Positions 7,563 through 17,706 are shown, counted from the first letter of the stretch. The stretch: 64,000 bases of DNA from Turicibacter bilis (GCF_024499055.1 NZ_CP071249.1:496001-560000), one strand, 5' to 3'. Program-made: numbers and translations. Notes: a model not told the origin generated them from the letters alone.

Positions 7563-9071
7563 TTAAAAGAGGTTCGGATCAATTTTATTTTTCGTCGACT
7601 TCAATGAATAATGAGCAGGTCCCGAAATAATCTCACCTTTATATGAGAAACGTGAGGCATGACATGGACAATCCCATGTACATTCTGCACGATTGAAATT
7701 CAACTCACATCCTAAGTGAGGGCACGTAATGTCGACAACAAATAACTCCTCATTTTCATCTTTATAAACGCCATATTTTCCTTCATCTGTAGAAATAACT
7801 GTCGCTTCACCAGGATTAAGTGAGGTTACTCCTTCTACGTGTTGTAATTTTCCTTTCAACAATTCAAACGCCACTTGAGCATTATAAAAGATTAGATTTT
7901 TGATTTGTGCTTTTAAATTTTTACGTTGTGGACTAAATAAAGGTTCATATGGATTTTCTTTGTCTAAAATTAAGTCACGTAAAAGTAGGGCAGCTGCCGT
8001 ACTATTCGTCATTCCCCATTTTCGAAAACCTGTTGCGACAAAGATATTATCATTCTCTTGCATCCGACCGACAAAAGGAAGCTTATCAACCGTCTCATAA
8101 TCTTGTGTTGACCATTCATAAATCACATCATCGACATGAAAATTCTGATGAGCAAAACCTTTTAATGCCTCATACTTAGCCACTGTATCTTCTTGATTTC
8201 CTGTTCGATGATCTTCACCACCAATGAGTAATAAATCTTGATAGGTTCGAACGGAGTGCGTCGGCTGTTCGTAAGACAAATACATCCCTTCGGGTAAATT
8301 TTGTGCTCCCTCACAAGCAATTAAATAAGAACGAGAAGGTTCAATTTTAGCAAAGAGTAGGGCAAGATCGTCATAAAAAGGGAAGTGTGAGGTTTGAATC
8401 ACTTTTTGGGCACGAATTTCCACATGAGAAGCTGTCTCAATCACATAAGCAGAATCTTGTTTTTTTATATCTGTGGCAGGCGTATTTTCATAAACTTCAA
8501 TATTAGAAGCTTCTGCAATAGAGTTGAGTAAGCCAAGTGTATATTTTAAGGGATGAAACTGTGCCTGATCCTCTAAAATCAATGCTTTCTCAATCGCAAA
8601 AGGTAAATCTAATTCATCTACCAAATTTCCCTTTAACCCTAACGTTTGATAAGCTTTAAACTCTTTTTCAAGCACAGGAACATACGTAGGATCTTGCGTA
8701 TAAATTGCTGCAAATTTTCGTTCAAATTCACAGTCAATCTTTAATTGCTGAATGGTTTGCTCAATGAAATAAAGGGCATCTGTTTGAGCATTCGCATAGC
8801 ACTTAGCTTGATATTCACCGTAAGAATGGATAATTTCATCATAAACAATATCATGCTGGGCCGTCACTTTTGCTGTTGTATAAGCCGTCGTCCCATGTAA
8901 AACATGATCGGAATCAATTAAAACAACTTTTAAATCAGTATCTTTGAGTAAATAAGCTAACGTCACACCAGTAATTCCAGCTCCAACAATACACACATCA
9001 ACATCTAGAGGATGAGTAAGTGTCGGATAATTGGGTGCCGAAACCGTATCTAACCATAAAGGAACACGCAT
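7563..9071 (-). CDS. FAD-dependent oxidoreductase with C-terminal Rieske 2Fe-2S domain
   Basis: Protein of 502 aa. Residues about 25-45 hold the dinucleotide-binding motif VDVCIVGAGITGVTLAYLL; the middle is a DAO-type (PF01266) flavoprotein with LPFVGRMQENDNIFVATGF near residue 340. The C-terminal 60 residues are a Rieske domain with both cluster motifs, CPHLGC (from about 449) and CPCH. This architecture matches B. subtilis YhfW (509 aa). The fused cluster suggests electron transfer between flavin and an unknown partner; the substrate is unknown. It is cytosolic and monocistronic. The start at 9071 follows AGGAGG. Confidence 0.88.
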   Translation of the reverse strand: MRVPLWLDTVSAPNYPTLTHPLDVDVCIVGAGITGVTLAYLLKDTDLKVVLIDSDHVLHGTTAYTTAKVTAQHDIVYDEIIHSYGEYQAKCYANAQTDALYFIEQTIQQLKIDCEFERKFAAIYTQDPTYVPVLEKEFKAYQTLGLKGNLVDELDLPFAIEKALILEDQAQFHPLKYTLGLLNSIAEASNIEVYENTPATDIKKQDSAYVIETASHVEIRAQKVIQTSHFPFYDDLALLFAKIEPSRSYLIACEGAQNLPEGMYLSYEQPTHSVRTYQDLLLIGGEDHRTGNQEDTVAKYEALKGFAHQNFHVDDVIYEWSTQDYETVDKLPFVGRMQENDNIFVATGFRKWGMTNSTAAALLLRDLILDKENPYEPLFSPQRKNLKAQIKNLIFYNAQVAFELLKGKLQHVEGVTSLNPGEATVISTDEGKYGVYKDENEELFVVDITCPHLGCELNFNRAECTWDCPCHASRFSYKGEIISGPAHYSLKSTKNKIDPNLF

Positions 9072-9209
9072 ATAAAAAAACCTCCTAAAATTAAGATAAT
9101 CTTAGTTTTAAACACTAAAACTAAAATATGTACAAAAATCTATATACAAACAGAAATGTTTTCTACATTTAATACATCAACCGAAATATGAGATGGTTAT
9201 GCCGTGCAA

Positions 9210-9280
9210 GGCAGACTATAGTCCAGCTAAAAGTTTTTACGATGTAAAAAACTTATCTGGACTTATATAGTCATTGTGCC
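9210..9280. repeat. Long composite hairpin
   Basis: GGCA (9210) pairs with TGCC (9277-9280); GACTATAGTCCAG (9214-9226) pairs with CTGGAC..TATAGTC (9257-9272) with a small bulge; the inner AAGTTTTTAC / GTAAAAAACTT forms the top. About 70 nt folds on itself. It is upstream of the minus-strand oxidoreductase, so it may be a leader structure or a small palindromic repeat element. Confidence 0.5.
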
Positions 9281-9300
9281 TAAAATACCAATAATCCTCA

Positions 9301-9347
<47 letters not shown>

Positions 9348-9348
9348 T

Positions 9349-9471
9349 ATGAATTCTTATCAACCATTGATATTACACTCTTTCTTACCTCATTATTTCC
9401 GTTATTTCTATATGTTTTTAAAAATAACGGAGTCAAAACAGATTCGATTTTTTAGTTATTTAACATTATAG
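9349..9471 (+). pseudogene. Short ORF of 40 codons, possible transposase N-terminal remnant
   Basis: ATG at 9349 is preceded by AGGAAG and reads MNSYQPLILHSFLPHYFRYF to a TAG at 9469. The rest of the stretch to 9860 has no open frame. Aromatic-rich N-termini of this kind occur in some transposases, but I cannot name a family. It may be a degraded gene start. Confidence 0.25.
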
Positions 9472-9860
9472 AAAGAATTCGATCAAAGTCATATTTGAAT
9501 TTAACAAAGTTAGACATGTCCGCTTTAATCCACTGGACACCCTTCATATCTGGTTTCTTATTACACACTGAAATTAAGAGAAAGTTATCACTTAATATTT
9601 TAGCAACTTTTGAATCAGTCTTATGGCTACGAATTTAATTTGATAATACTCAAACTCGATTCGCTCACGATTTTAGAATTACAACGTGCGCTCTCCTCTT
9701 CAATGACTATCTATCCCCACTTTTCAGCTAATCGTTCCATCCTGTTCTTCTCAATATCCGTACAACACTGGCACATCTAATCAACTCAATCTTCTCACGA
9801 CAAGTCCAATCTAGCCTATTAAATACTTACTATTAATTTCAAATACTAAATTAGTGTCTT
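9472..9860. other. Non-coding stretch, probably decayed
   Basis: About 390 bp without an ORF of useful length or clear RNA structure. Local composition is more pyrimidine-rich than the flanks on the plus strand, suggesting old coding sequence on the minus strand. Confidence 0.3.
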
Positions 9861-9863
9861 AAT

Positions 9864-9906
9864 AAAAAAAGCAACTCAGTAGCGTATTGCCATCTAGTTG
9901 CTTTTT
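9864..9906 (-). terminator. Intrinsic terminator of the MMPL/xxxLxxG operon
   Basis: AAAAAAGCAACT / AGTTGCTTTTT stem with a loop of about 18 nt. It lies some 65 nt beyond the stop of the gene at 9970. Confidence 0.75.
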
Positions 9907-9969
9907 CTATAGTAAACCGAATTTAATTATTTAAACATTCTCAAGTATTCGTATAAAAGATATTTCAGC

Positions 9970-12129
9970 CTACTCAATGCCAAATAGTTTTAACAATTTA
10001 CCCCAAAAATTAAGTTCTTCTACTGGTTGTGAGTAATTCTCCTCTACTTCCGATACCTCAATCGCCTGACTCTGAATGACAAACTGTACCGCATTTACGT
10101 TCGTATTTTTTTCTGATACAAATGAAACAATATCTCTGTCTCCTCCAGTGATACTTTCTAACAATTCATCTATTTTATCACTGATTTCTGTATCCATGCC
10201 TGACGTTTCTTCACGCATTGTTGTGGTTCCATCCTTTAATTCACCGGTTCCATCGTAAAGATCAACGATTCCAGTCAACAATTTAGCAACTCCCTCATCT
10301 AATGTGCCAGTTCCATCTGTTAATGTCCCTGTCCCATTATAAACTTCAACAATTCCTGAAAGTAAATCACTGGTTCCGCTATAAAGTGTTTCTGTTCCAT
10401 TTTTTAGCGTCCCGCTACCTGTTACTAGCTTAGTCGCCCCATCAGATACCTGTGAATAACCGGCAAGGATTTCTGACACCCCTTCTGTATAAGCATTAAT
10501 TCCCGAATCAAGTTTTTCATACTCAGTCACTAAAGTATTAATTGCCGTCGATAACTCAGTGAGCTTATAAGCTAGACCGCCAAGCATATTAACAAGTTCA
10601 TCTATTTTTGCATCAAAGATTGTATAATTCGTTTGTAATGCTGTTACCGCCTCTAACAATGCTGAGAGATTTTCATGAATAGTAGAGAGATAGCTTTCTG
10701 TCCCACTAATGCTAGCATTATTAGCTCCAAATAGTGAAATGATATTATCGAGTTGCGCTACTTGGGATTGAAGCTGTGTTGTATCTACTCCAGCTGCTTG
10801 CAGTGTTGCAATCTGCTCACTTAAAGAGACAATAGTGGCTTGTAACGCATTAATCGCTGAATCATTACTCTGTTTTAACGCCTCAATATCCAGACCATTT
10901 TGTAACATGACAGATTTATAAGACTCATAGCTTACGTTTTGATATAAAAAAGACACATTAGACACCAAAGACTCTATACCTGATTTAAGTTCACTAGAGG
11001 CTTGGATTAATGCTTTAAAATCATCTGTTGTTACTGATACACTGTTAAGAGCGCCTTGAATCTGTGACAATGCTGATTTGATTTTAGAAGAACCCTCCGT
11101 TAAAGTAGATGATTGACCGTTCAAAGACTGAAGTGCCGTTTGAATTTGGACAATCCCATCATTCAACGACTGAAGTCCCTCATTTAATGCTTCTGCTCCA
11201 ATTTGTAAATTTGCCACGCCACTCTGTAATGAACTCCCACCATCTTTTAAACTTTTAGTCCCCGCATACAAATTTTGAACACCATTTTGTAAATCGTTAA
11301 CCCCCGCTTGTAAATCATTCTTAACACCCTCTTGCAAATCAGCTACACCACTTTTTAGTTCGTTAGCTCCATCATCCAACTGTTCAATCGCATCTAATAA
11401 TTCAGTGACTCGCTCTATTAGCTTTTCATCATCCACTTCAATATTCAGATTAAGTGGAATCCCGTTAATCGAAATGCCCCCCATTTCAAAATCAGTGACA
11501 TCAGCCGTAATCGTAATGTCTGCTTCCTGACCAGGAAGCAAAATATAAGTCAATTGCTTATCACTACCCACATTCGCAATAGTTGCCTCATTTGCCACAA
11601 TATTTGCACAATTTTTTGTATCCAATGTTAAAGAGGCTTGAAGGGCATAAGTATCAAAAAAATCGGACTGCCCTAGTTCATTTTTACTTACAGATATCTT
11701 AATTTTCAAACTTCCACTCTGACCGGCAATTTCATCAGCGGTATATTCTTTATCATCCATATAATACTGAATACTAATATCCCAAGGAATCACACGACTA
11801 TCAAGTTTCCCTTCGTAATAAAGCTTTCCTGCCTGTGCATCAATTATTATTGTATCATCAAGATTTTTAATTTCATCTGTTGTTGTCATATTTCGAATGG
11901 ACTTATATTTTCCGTAATCAACTATTTCACTATTTTCATTCAACTCAAAAATATTGACAACATTAATTTCCTCCACTGAACCATCGTTATTCAGATTAAT
12001 ATATACGACTTCTTCTTTGGGTGTATTTTCAGATACGGCATGTGCCATCACTGGTAGCATTGAAATAGACATCAATACAGCCAATGTAGTGGCAATCACT
12101 TTACTTTCATTCCCTTTGACACTTTTCAT
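9970..12129 (-). CDS. Secreted protein with xxxLxxG heptad repeats
   Basis: Protein of 719 aa with a Sec signal peptide (MKSVKGNESKVIATTLAVLM, ending near MAHAV). An N-terminal domain of about 240 aa is followed by a long region of L-x-x-G heptads (NELKSGVADLQEGV, NDLQNGVQNLYAGTKSLKDG, YSGTSDLLSGIVEVYNGTGT), as in TIGR03057. Such repeats form long extended or coiled structures in YhgE/MMPL-associated proteins of Gram-positives. The C-terminal tail ends LLKLFGIE without a clear anchor. It begins 26 nt after the MMPL transporter gene, so the two probably form one envelope system. The ATG at 12129 follows AGGAGGT by 9 nt. Function unknown. Confidence 0.8.
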   Translation of the reverse strand: MKSVKGNESKVIATTLAVLMSISMLPVMAHAVSENTPKEEVVYINLNNDGSVEEINVVNIFELNENSEIVDYGKYKSIRNMTTTDEIKNLDDTIIIDAQAGKLYYEGKLDSRVIPWDISIQYYMDDKEYTADEIAGQSGSLKIKISVSKNELGQSDFFDTYALQASLTLDTKNCANIVANEATIANVGSDKQLTYILLPGQEADITITADVTDFEMGGISINGIPLNLNIEVDDEKLIERVTELLDAIEQLDDGANELKSGVADLQEGVKNDLQAGVNDLQNGVQNLYAGTKSLKDGGSSLQSGVANLQIGAEALNEGLQSLNDGIVQIQTALQSLNGQSSTLTEGSSKIKSALSQIQGALNSVSVTTDDFKALIQASSELKSGIESLVSNVSFLYQNVSYESYKSVMLQNGLDIEALKQSNDSAINALQATIVSLSEQIATLQAAGVDTTQLQSQVAQLDNIISLFGANNASISGTESYLSTIHENLSALLEAVTALQTNYTIFDAKIDELVNMLGGLAYKLTELSTAINTLVTEYEKLDSGINAYTEGVSEILAGYSQVSDGATKLVTGSGTLKNGTETLYSGTSDLLSGIVEVYNGTGTLTDGTGTLDEGVAKLLTGIVDLYDGTGELKDGTTTMREETSGMDTEISDKIDELLESITGGDRDIVSFVSEKNTNVNAVQFVIQSQAIEVSEVEENYSQPVEELNFWGKLLKLFGIE

Positions 12130-12155
12130 TTTCAGATGACCTCCTGTTAACATTC

Positions 12156-14219
12156 TTAATCAGCTCCCATTTGTATCTGCTTGATTTTCCTTTTCCGAAT
12201 AATTAATGGGTCAAATAGATATAAAAGTCCCGGTAGCACAAACAATACAATGATTAATGATAAGATAGCACCGCGTCCAATAAAAATACCAAGCTGTCCT
12301 AACAGCTGATTTGTCGTAATATATCCAAGTAATAAGCCAACTACCGTTAAGACACTTCCTGATGTCAAGATAGAAACAGTCACATCAGAAATTGTTTGAA
12401 TAACCGCTGCTTTTTTGTTCATCATTTCACGATTTTCCTTATATCGATCGGTCATTAAAATAGCATAATCCACAGTTGCCCCAAGCTGAATAGAACTGAT
12501 AATCAAATAAGCAATATAAAAAATAGGCGTATCCATAAAGTATGGGATAGATAGATTTATCCATATGGCTGTTTCAATACTAAGTACTAAAACAATTGGC
12601 AAAGAAATTGATCGTAGTGATAATAAGAGAACAATAAATACGGCTGCAATTGCCATCAAATTAACCTTAACCATATCATTGGTTACAGTCTCCATCAAAT
12701 CATACGTGCTGACACCCTCACCAGCTAAATAATACGTATCAGAATAATATTTTTGTGCGATGTCGCGAACTTGTTCAACTAAAGAAAAGGCATCTTCTCC
12801 CTCATAAGGAACATCAACTGATAACACCATTCGACTATAATTTTTTGATATCAACTGTGAGAGTGTATTTTCGTCTAGATATTCCAGTGGAATCTCTGCC
12901 CCAGCCAGATCCACATAAGAAATAATACTTGTGACTTGTGGTAGGCTATTTAATTCCTGAGAAAGTTCTGTTTCAGTTGCTGTATCCCCTACTGGCACCA
13001 TCAGCACATAGGTATCACTTTTGCCAAACACTGATTCGATTACAGCTGTATCTGATCCTAGTTGGGTTTCACTACCAAAAATATTAGATGAACCATAATA
13101 ATAATCATTAGCATTAGAAGCTAAATAAGCAGGTATAATGAGAATAACAAAAATACAAACCATAGGAATTGTAACTTTTTTCACAATCTTTCCAAATAAA
13201 TCGAACTTAGGTAATAATTCTTTATGTCTTGTTTTATCTAACCATTTATAGGTCAATAAAATAAATGACGGCATGAAAACAAATACCGTAATCAAACTAA
13301 TTGCCACACCCTTTGCCAAAGCAAGGCCAAGATCAGGTCCTAGTCTAAATTGCATCAGTACTAGTGCCAAAAAACCAATAACTGTTGTCAATCCACTAGA
13401 AAGGATCGAGGATGTTGACTTACAAAGTGCCTCCGTCATCGCAGCTTTAACGTCTGGATTTTCTTGACGGCATTCTTCAAAACGATGAAGCAAAAATACC
13501 GAATAGTCTAACGAGACTGCAAGTTGTAAAATACTTCCTGCTGCATTCGTAACAAACGATATCTCACCAAAAATCAAATTCGTTCCATTATTAATGACGA
13601 TAGCAAGACCAAGGCCGATCAGAACAATCAGTGGCTCCATCCATGAATTTGTCGTCATCACTAGGACAACTAAAACGAACAAAACTGTAAAAATTGAAAT
13701 TTTATTGATTTCTAAAACAGTCTCAGTCGTTGAAATAGCGGTTGAAACAGCACTTCCTGTCATCGCATTATCTTCACCTATGAGCTCACGAATACTAGAT
13801 ACCGCTTCAATACGACGATCTTCCTCAATGGTCACTGTAAACAATGCATTATTATCCTTATAATAAGTTTCGAGAGTATCAGTATCTAGTGTTGAAAGAG
13901 GAACAAAAATACTGACCACATCATCTAGCCAAGTAACAGCTGTGACTCCATCAACAGCTTCCAACTTCTCTTTATATTCCAAAGCCTCTGGAATTGTAAC
14001 ATCAGAAATCATGATACGCGCATTAGGAATCCCCCCATCGAACTCTTCTTGCATCAACTCAAGGGATACTGTAGAGGGACTACTCTCTGGCAGATAGTCA
14101 TTAATATCATAATTGACCTTAACTAGATTCCCAAGTAATAAACACACCACAAAAACCATCGTAAAAATCATAACCATCGTTTTCCGATGATTTACGAGAC
14201 TCATATAGAATTTTTTCAT
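12156..14219 (-). CDS. MMPL/RND family transporter
   Basis: Protein of 687 aa with the duplicated RND layout: a first span near residues 12-32, an extracytoplasmic loop, five or six spans from about 180 to 350, a second loop, and further spans from about 530 to 670. Characteristic segments are AGSILQLAVSLDYSVFLLHRF and IQLGATVDYAILMTDRYKEN, carrying the DYS/DYA Asp-Tyr motifs that in RND proteins relay protons. Length fits the MMPL family of Firmicutes (YdfJ-like). It probably exports lipids, peptides or toxic compounds using the proton gradient. It is first in a two-gene operon with the xxxLxxG protein. The start at 14219 follows AGGAGGAGG. Confidence 0.88.
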   Translation of the reverse strand: MKKFYMSLVNHRKTMVMIFTMVFVVCLLLGNLVKVNYDINDYLPESSPSTVSLELMQEEFDGGIPNARIMISDVTIPEALEYKEKLEAVDGVTAVTWLDDVVSIFVPLSTLDTDTLETYYKDNNALFTVTIEEDRRIEAVSSIRELIGEDNAMTGSAVSTAISTTETVLEINKISIFTVLFVLVVLVMTTNSWMEPLIVLIGLGLAIVINNGTNLIFGEISFVTNAAGSILQLAVSLDYSVFLLHRFEECRQENPDVKAAMTEALCKSTSSILSSGLTTVIGFLALVLMQFRLGPDLGLALAKGVAISLITVFVFMPSFILLTYKWLDKTRHKELLPKFDLFGKIVKKVTIPMVCIFVILIIPAYLASNANDYYYGSSNIFGSETQLGSDTAVIESVFGKSDTYVLMVPVGDTATETELSQELNSLPQVTSIISYVDLAGAEIPLEYLDENTLSQLISKNYSRMVLSVDVPYEGEDAFSLVEQVRDIAQKYYSDTYYLAGEGVSTYDLMETVTNDMVKVNLMAIAAVFIVLLLSLRSISLPIVLVLSIETAIWINLSIPYFMDTPIFYIAYLIISSIQLGATVDYAILMTDRYKENREMMNKKAAVIQTISDVTVSILTSGSVLTVVGLLLGYITTNQLLGQLGIFIGRGAILSLIIVLFVLPGLLYLFDPLIIRKRKIKQIQMGAD

Positions 14220-14664
14220 GCCTCCTCCTCCTAATCCCTTCCTAATATTACCTATTAATGCTACGCAAAAATACCCTCAAAATATTACTTTTTGTGCGAA
14301 TTAAAATCAATTTTCTGATATTTTTTTAATAATTACCTGTATTTTAGTGATAAAAAAGAACAGTAAAAAATACTGTTTGCTAAAAAAACTAATTATTGAT
14401 GAGATGCTATCTGATCACATTTATTCTATAAGATTATAATGCCCACTCTCCATACAACCAATCTTGCGACTCATTGGATTTAGTAATCGCCTTCTACTTC
14501 TAATTACTCCTACTTAAGTAAGATTTTCATATCGTCAAGCTAGAAGTTTATATAAACTTGCTATATCTTTTATCATTTACTGCCTAATGTTTAGGGTTTT
14601 ATAAAACCTCCTCATACTTATATTAAAAAAACAATTATAAAAAATACTTGGGGAATTTTTAATC
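14220..14664. other. Intergenic stretch with a small dyad (14359-14377)
   Basis: Holds AACAGTA / TACTGTT separated by five A, a possible operator for the MMPL operon, whose promoter must lie here. No regulator gene is adjacent. The rest of the 445 bp shows no ORF or clear RNA. Confidence 0.35.
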
Positions 14665-14898
14665 TTATTTAATTAAACTAACTGGGTGTTCATCAACGAT
14701 TTTTTGAATAATTTCTTTAACTTCTTGCTCAGAGATTTCTAAGTGCGCAAGTCCCCCACATTCACAGGCCACACTACTTTGGATACTTTTAAAAATCTGA
14801 TGATAGATTTGTTTTGGCTTTTTAAAGGTTTCTCCATCCTCTATCATGTACTGATACAGCATTTCTGCCTCTTTTTGAATATAAGCTTGATCGTCCAT
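14665..14898 (-). CDS. Small hypothetical protein, 77 aa
   Basis: Begins MDDQAYIQKEAEMLYQYMIE with AGGAGGG 5 nt before the ATG at 14898, a convincing translation start. The protein is acidic and helical, with a CECGG pair of cysteines near the centre (ACECGGLAHLEISEQEV). No membrane segment or signal. Family not recognised; the closely spaced cysteines could bind a metal, but two are few for a zinc site without dimerisation. Confidence 0.7.
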   Translation of the reverse strand: MDDQAYIQKEAEMLYQYMIEDGETFKKPKQIYHQIFKSIQSSVACECGGLAHLEISEQEVKEIIQKIVDEHPVSLIK

Positions 14899-14990
14899 CA
14901 AAACCCTCCTATCTAAATGGCTCTATCATAACCAATTTTACCTTGTTGCGTCAATCCTCTGACTTTTTTAGATGAATGCGACGTCACATA

Positions 14991-15023
14991 AAAAAGACCA
15001 GTCTATTTAATTAAGACTGATCT
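14991..15023 (-). terminator. Intrinsic terminator of the symporter gene
   Basis: AAGATCAGTCTT and AGACTGGTCTT pair on the minus strand, followed by six T. Confidence 0.8.
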
Positions 15024-15031
15024 TCCCTTTA

Positions 15032-16543
15032 TTAAACTGTCACTTTTTTATTTTCGACAGACTTTGATTGATCTTTTGTAGGAATGAAACTCATGATGAT
15101 ACCGAAAACAACGGTTAAAGCGACCACTGCCCATCCTCCTGTGATCAAATGTGCTACGGGATAACCATCGTATGGATTTTTAAGATTAGTAATGAGATAC
15201 GTTACACTAATAAATAAGAAAATAACTGGACAGATGTATTTAATCGCAACATCCCACCAAACTCCATACTTAAAGGTTGTATTAGAGTTGAGATACTCAC
15301 GAAGCTTTTTAGCCCCAAAAATCCAACCTAATGCGATACATTCCACTAATCCAATGGCAATTAAATTAAAATCATTCACAAAATGATCAACAATATCTAA
15401 CCAATATAGTCCAGCACGAGTCGCAAAAATTAAACTTGAACAAAATCCGATTACGCAAAACCAGAAGGTTGTACGTTCCTTATTCCATCCAAATTTATCA
15501 ACAAATGCTGTAATAATCGCTTCAATGATAGAAAATGCCGAGTCAATCGCTAATGTAAATAACATGATAAAGAAAATTAATGAGAATAAAATGACTCCAA
15601 ATCTTCCACCAGGCATTTGTCCTAACGCTTCAGGATAAGTGACAAAGGCGAGCATAATTCCAGTATGCTTCATCTCGACAATCGGTGTTCCACTAATTTG
15701 AGCTAGATATCCAAGTGTTCCAAAGGCAGCAAACCCTGATAAAAAGCTAATTCCAGCATCAGCTAAACCGATAATCATTGCATCCTTAGTCACTTCTGCA
15801 TCTTTCCCCAAATAACTTCCATAGGCCACCATAATGGAGAATAAAATACTCAAACTAAAGAAAATCTGACCATAAGCTGCGGCCCAAACATTAATATCCA
15901 ATAATTTAGACCAATCAGGAACTAAATAATAACTTAATCCTTCTAAAGCACCAGGTAAAGTCACCGCGCGGAGGATTAAAAACATCAGTAAAATAATTGA
16001 TAAAATAACAGTATATTTTACAACCTTCCCTACAGATGCTACGCCATGACGAATACAATACCAAATGCTTAGCCACGCAAAGACTAGCCCAAGTAAAACA
16101 ACAGGACTAAATCCTCCTAAATCAAACATCCCACTTGAGACTTATAACACCCCTTGTGTAAACACTTCAGCTGCAGCTTTATCCATCCACGGTACTTTAA
16201 AAGATAACGCAACATAATCAATCACCCAAGCTACGACAACAGAGTAGTAAGCCGCGATACAAAATGCGGTTCCTACTCCCCACCATCCAAACCATTCAAA
16301 TTTCTTATTTAGTTGAGCGAACGCCCCTGGTGCACCTGATTGAAACTTTTTACCAATTGATAACTCTAAAGCTAGTAATGGGATTCCAGCTGTAAATAAG
16401 GCAATAAAGTATGGAACTAAAAATGCCCCTCCCCCGTTTTGATATGCGATTCCCGGAAATCGCCAAGCATTCCCTAACCCTACGGCTGACCCAACCGCAG
16501 CCATGACAAAAGTACTTCTTGAACTCCACTGTTGACGTGCCAT
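15032..16543 (-). pseudogene. Sodium:neurotransmitter symporter family (NSS) gene with internal TAA
   Basis: The whole reading frame of 503 codons encodes an NSS/SNF transporter (TnaT/MhsT-like), which imports amino acids with Na+. TM1 has GSAVGLGNAWRFPGIAYQNG; later segments include TLAIDSAFSIIEAIITAF and the FYMLFTLA-like region. One in-frame TAA at 16144-16142 divides it: the frame goes on at once as VSSGMFDLGGFSP. The first part is 133 aa (three spans, 16142-16543); the second could restart at ATG 16129 (365 aa) but has no good ribosome site. A single base change (for example CAA to TAA) would explain it. Starts at 16543 after AGGGGG. Probably non-functional in this strain, or a sequence error. 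Confidence 0.85.
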
Positions 16544-16578
16544 ATAGGATTCCCCCTTATGATTTATTTAATTAGATC

Positions 16579-16604
16579 CTTACTAGATTTCCCCCTCTAG
16601 CAAG
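16579..16604 (-). promoter_or_regulatory. Leader hairpin with G5 loop upstream of the symporter gene
   Basis: On the minus strand CTTGCTAGA pairs with TCTAGTAAG around the loop GGGGGAAA. It is about 40 nt before the start codon and presents an SD-like G-run in the loop. Possible RNA- or protein-binding site; not assigned to any class. Confidence 0.4.
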
Positions 16605-16639
16605 AATTTAATTACATAATTTGGTAAATAATAGCTATT

Positions 16640-16958
16640 TTAGCATACCGTATTAGAAAATCAAGAGATAAAATAGACGTTTTTTTAACATTATTCTATC
16701 CTTATTCCTCATAAAAAAAGAAAGCCTTAACATTTAAATTTAGACTCTCTTTTATTAAAACTATTGATTAGAATAAAATTAAAATCGTATTTTGATTAAT
16801 CTTTCTTCACTCCGTTCAACGCTTTGGAATGATTGATTAGATCGTATTAAAGCGGTATCAAGCTACCTAGAAAACAATGGATCTCCTATTCGTGATGAAA
16901 CCTCATTTTCTACTTCTCGTATTGCTTGTCTGACAATCTTTATTACGTTTCAATAAAG
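16640..16958 (-). other. Gap with a weak terminator-like hairpin (16712-16755)
   Basis: AAAGAGAGTCTAA and the imperfect partner TTAAGGCTTTCTTT form a stem with TTTTTTT behind on the minus strand. This could end the msrB transcript. Nothing else is seen in the gap. Confidence 0.4.
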
Positions 16959-17414
16959 TCATTCATTTAAACGTAATAACGGTAAATACTCCCCATAACC
17001 CGCTGCTTGCATCTCTTCCTTTGGAATAAATCGTAAAGCCGCCGAATTGATGCAATAACGTAATCCTCCTTGTTCAATCGGTCCATCATTAAACACATGG
17101 CCTAAATGAGAATCTGCTTGTGCACTTCTAACCTCAATACGATGCATGTTATGTGACCAATCTGCCTTTTCCTTAATCATTTGGCGTGAAATAGGTTTTG
17201 AAAAAGCAGGCCACCCACAACCCGAATTAAATTTATCACACGATAAAAACAAGGGTTCCCCACTGACAACATCGACATAAATCCCTTCTTCAAAATGCTG
17301 ATCATATTCGTTATAAAACGGTTGTTCGGTTGCATTATTTTGTGTCACCTCATATTGTAAAGGTGTCAAATTCATTCTTAATTCTTCTGGTGATGGTTTC
17401 ATATATTTCGTCAT
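16959..17414 (-). CDS. msrB: Peptide-methionine (R)-S-oxide reductase
   Basis: MsrB repairs oxidised methionine (R-sulfoxide) in proteins, using thioredoxin. The 151-aa protein has the family blocks [47 protein letters not shown] and [14 protein letters not shown]; the last contains the catalytic Cys. Length is that of the free-standing Firmicute enzyme. The CxxC zinc pairs found in some MsrBs are absent, as in B. subtilis. Start at 17414 with AAGGAA 8 nt before. It stands alone here, without msrA next to it. Confidence 0.95.
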   Translation of the reverse strand: MTKYMKPSPEELRMNLTPLQYEVTQNNATEQPFYNEYDQHFEEGIYVDVVSGEPLFLSCDKFNSGCGWPAFSKPISRQMIKEKADWSHNMHRIEVRSAQADSHLGHVFNDGPIEQGGLRYCINSAALRFIPKEEMQAAGYGEYLPLLRLNE

Positions 17415-17474
17415 GATTTCATTTCCTTTTTGATTTCTTGTTAAATGGTGTAAGATTTTTGCGATTTCCTCGGT

Positions 17475-17543
17475 CTATGATTCATTATTTCCGTCCTTAT
17501 TTCTCTTTATACCACTGATGAGAGGCTTGTTTCCAAATTTCAT
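17475..17543 (-). CDS. Possible 22-aa peptide upstream of msrB
   Basis: ATG at 17543 has AAGGGG well placed upstream and reads MKFGNKPLISGIKRNKDGNN and two further codons to a TAG. It precedes msrB by 60 nt and could be a leader peptide or chance ORF. No homology recognised. Confidence 0.25.
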   Translation of the reverse strand: MKFGNKPLISGIKRNKDGNNES

Positions 17544-17670
17544 TTAATTTTCCCCTTTCTTATGAATCTTTACCTACTATCATAGCATCGTCTCTTAATC
17601 AACTATTTAATTTAATTCATTTCCTTTAACTGACCTAGCCACTATACTAGATAACGTTAAAGAGCTAAAT

Positions 17671-17706
17671 AAAAAGGAACTCTTCAATTAAGAAGAGTTC
17701 CCTTTA
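17671..17706 (-). terminator. Intrinsic terminator of the beta-lactamase-fold gene
   Basis: Perfect stem GGAACTCTTC / GAAGAGTTCC with a loop of about 6 nt, and TTTTT on the minus strand. Confidence 0.9.
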
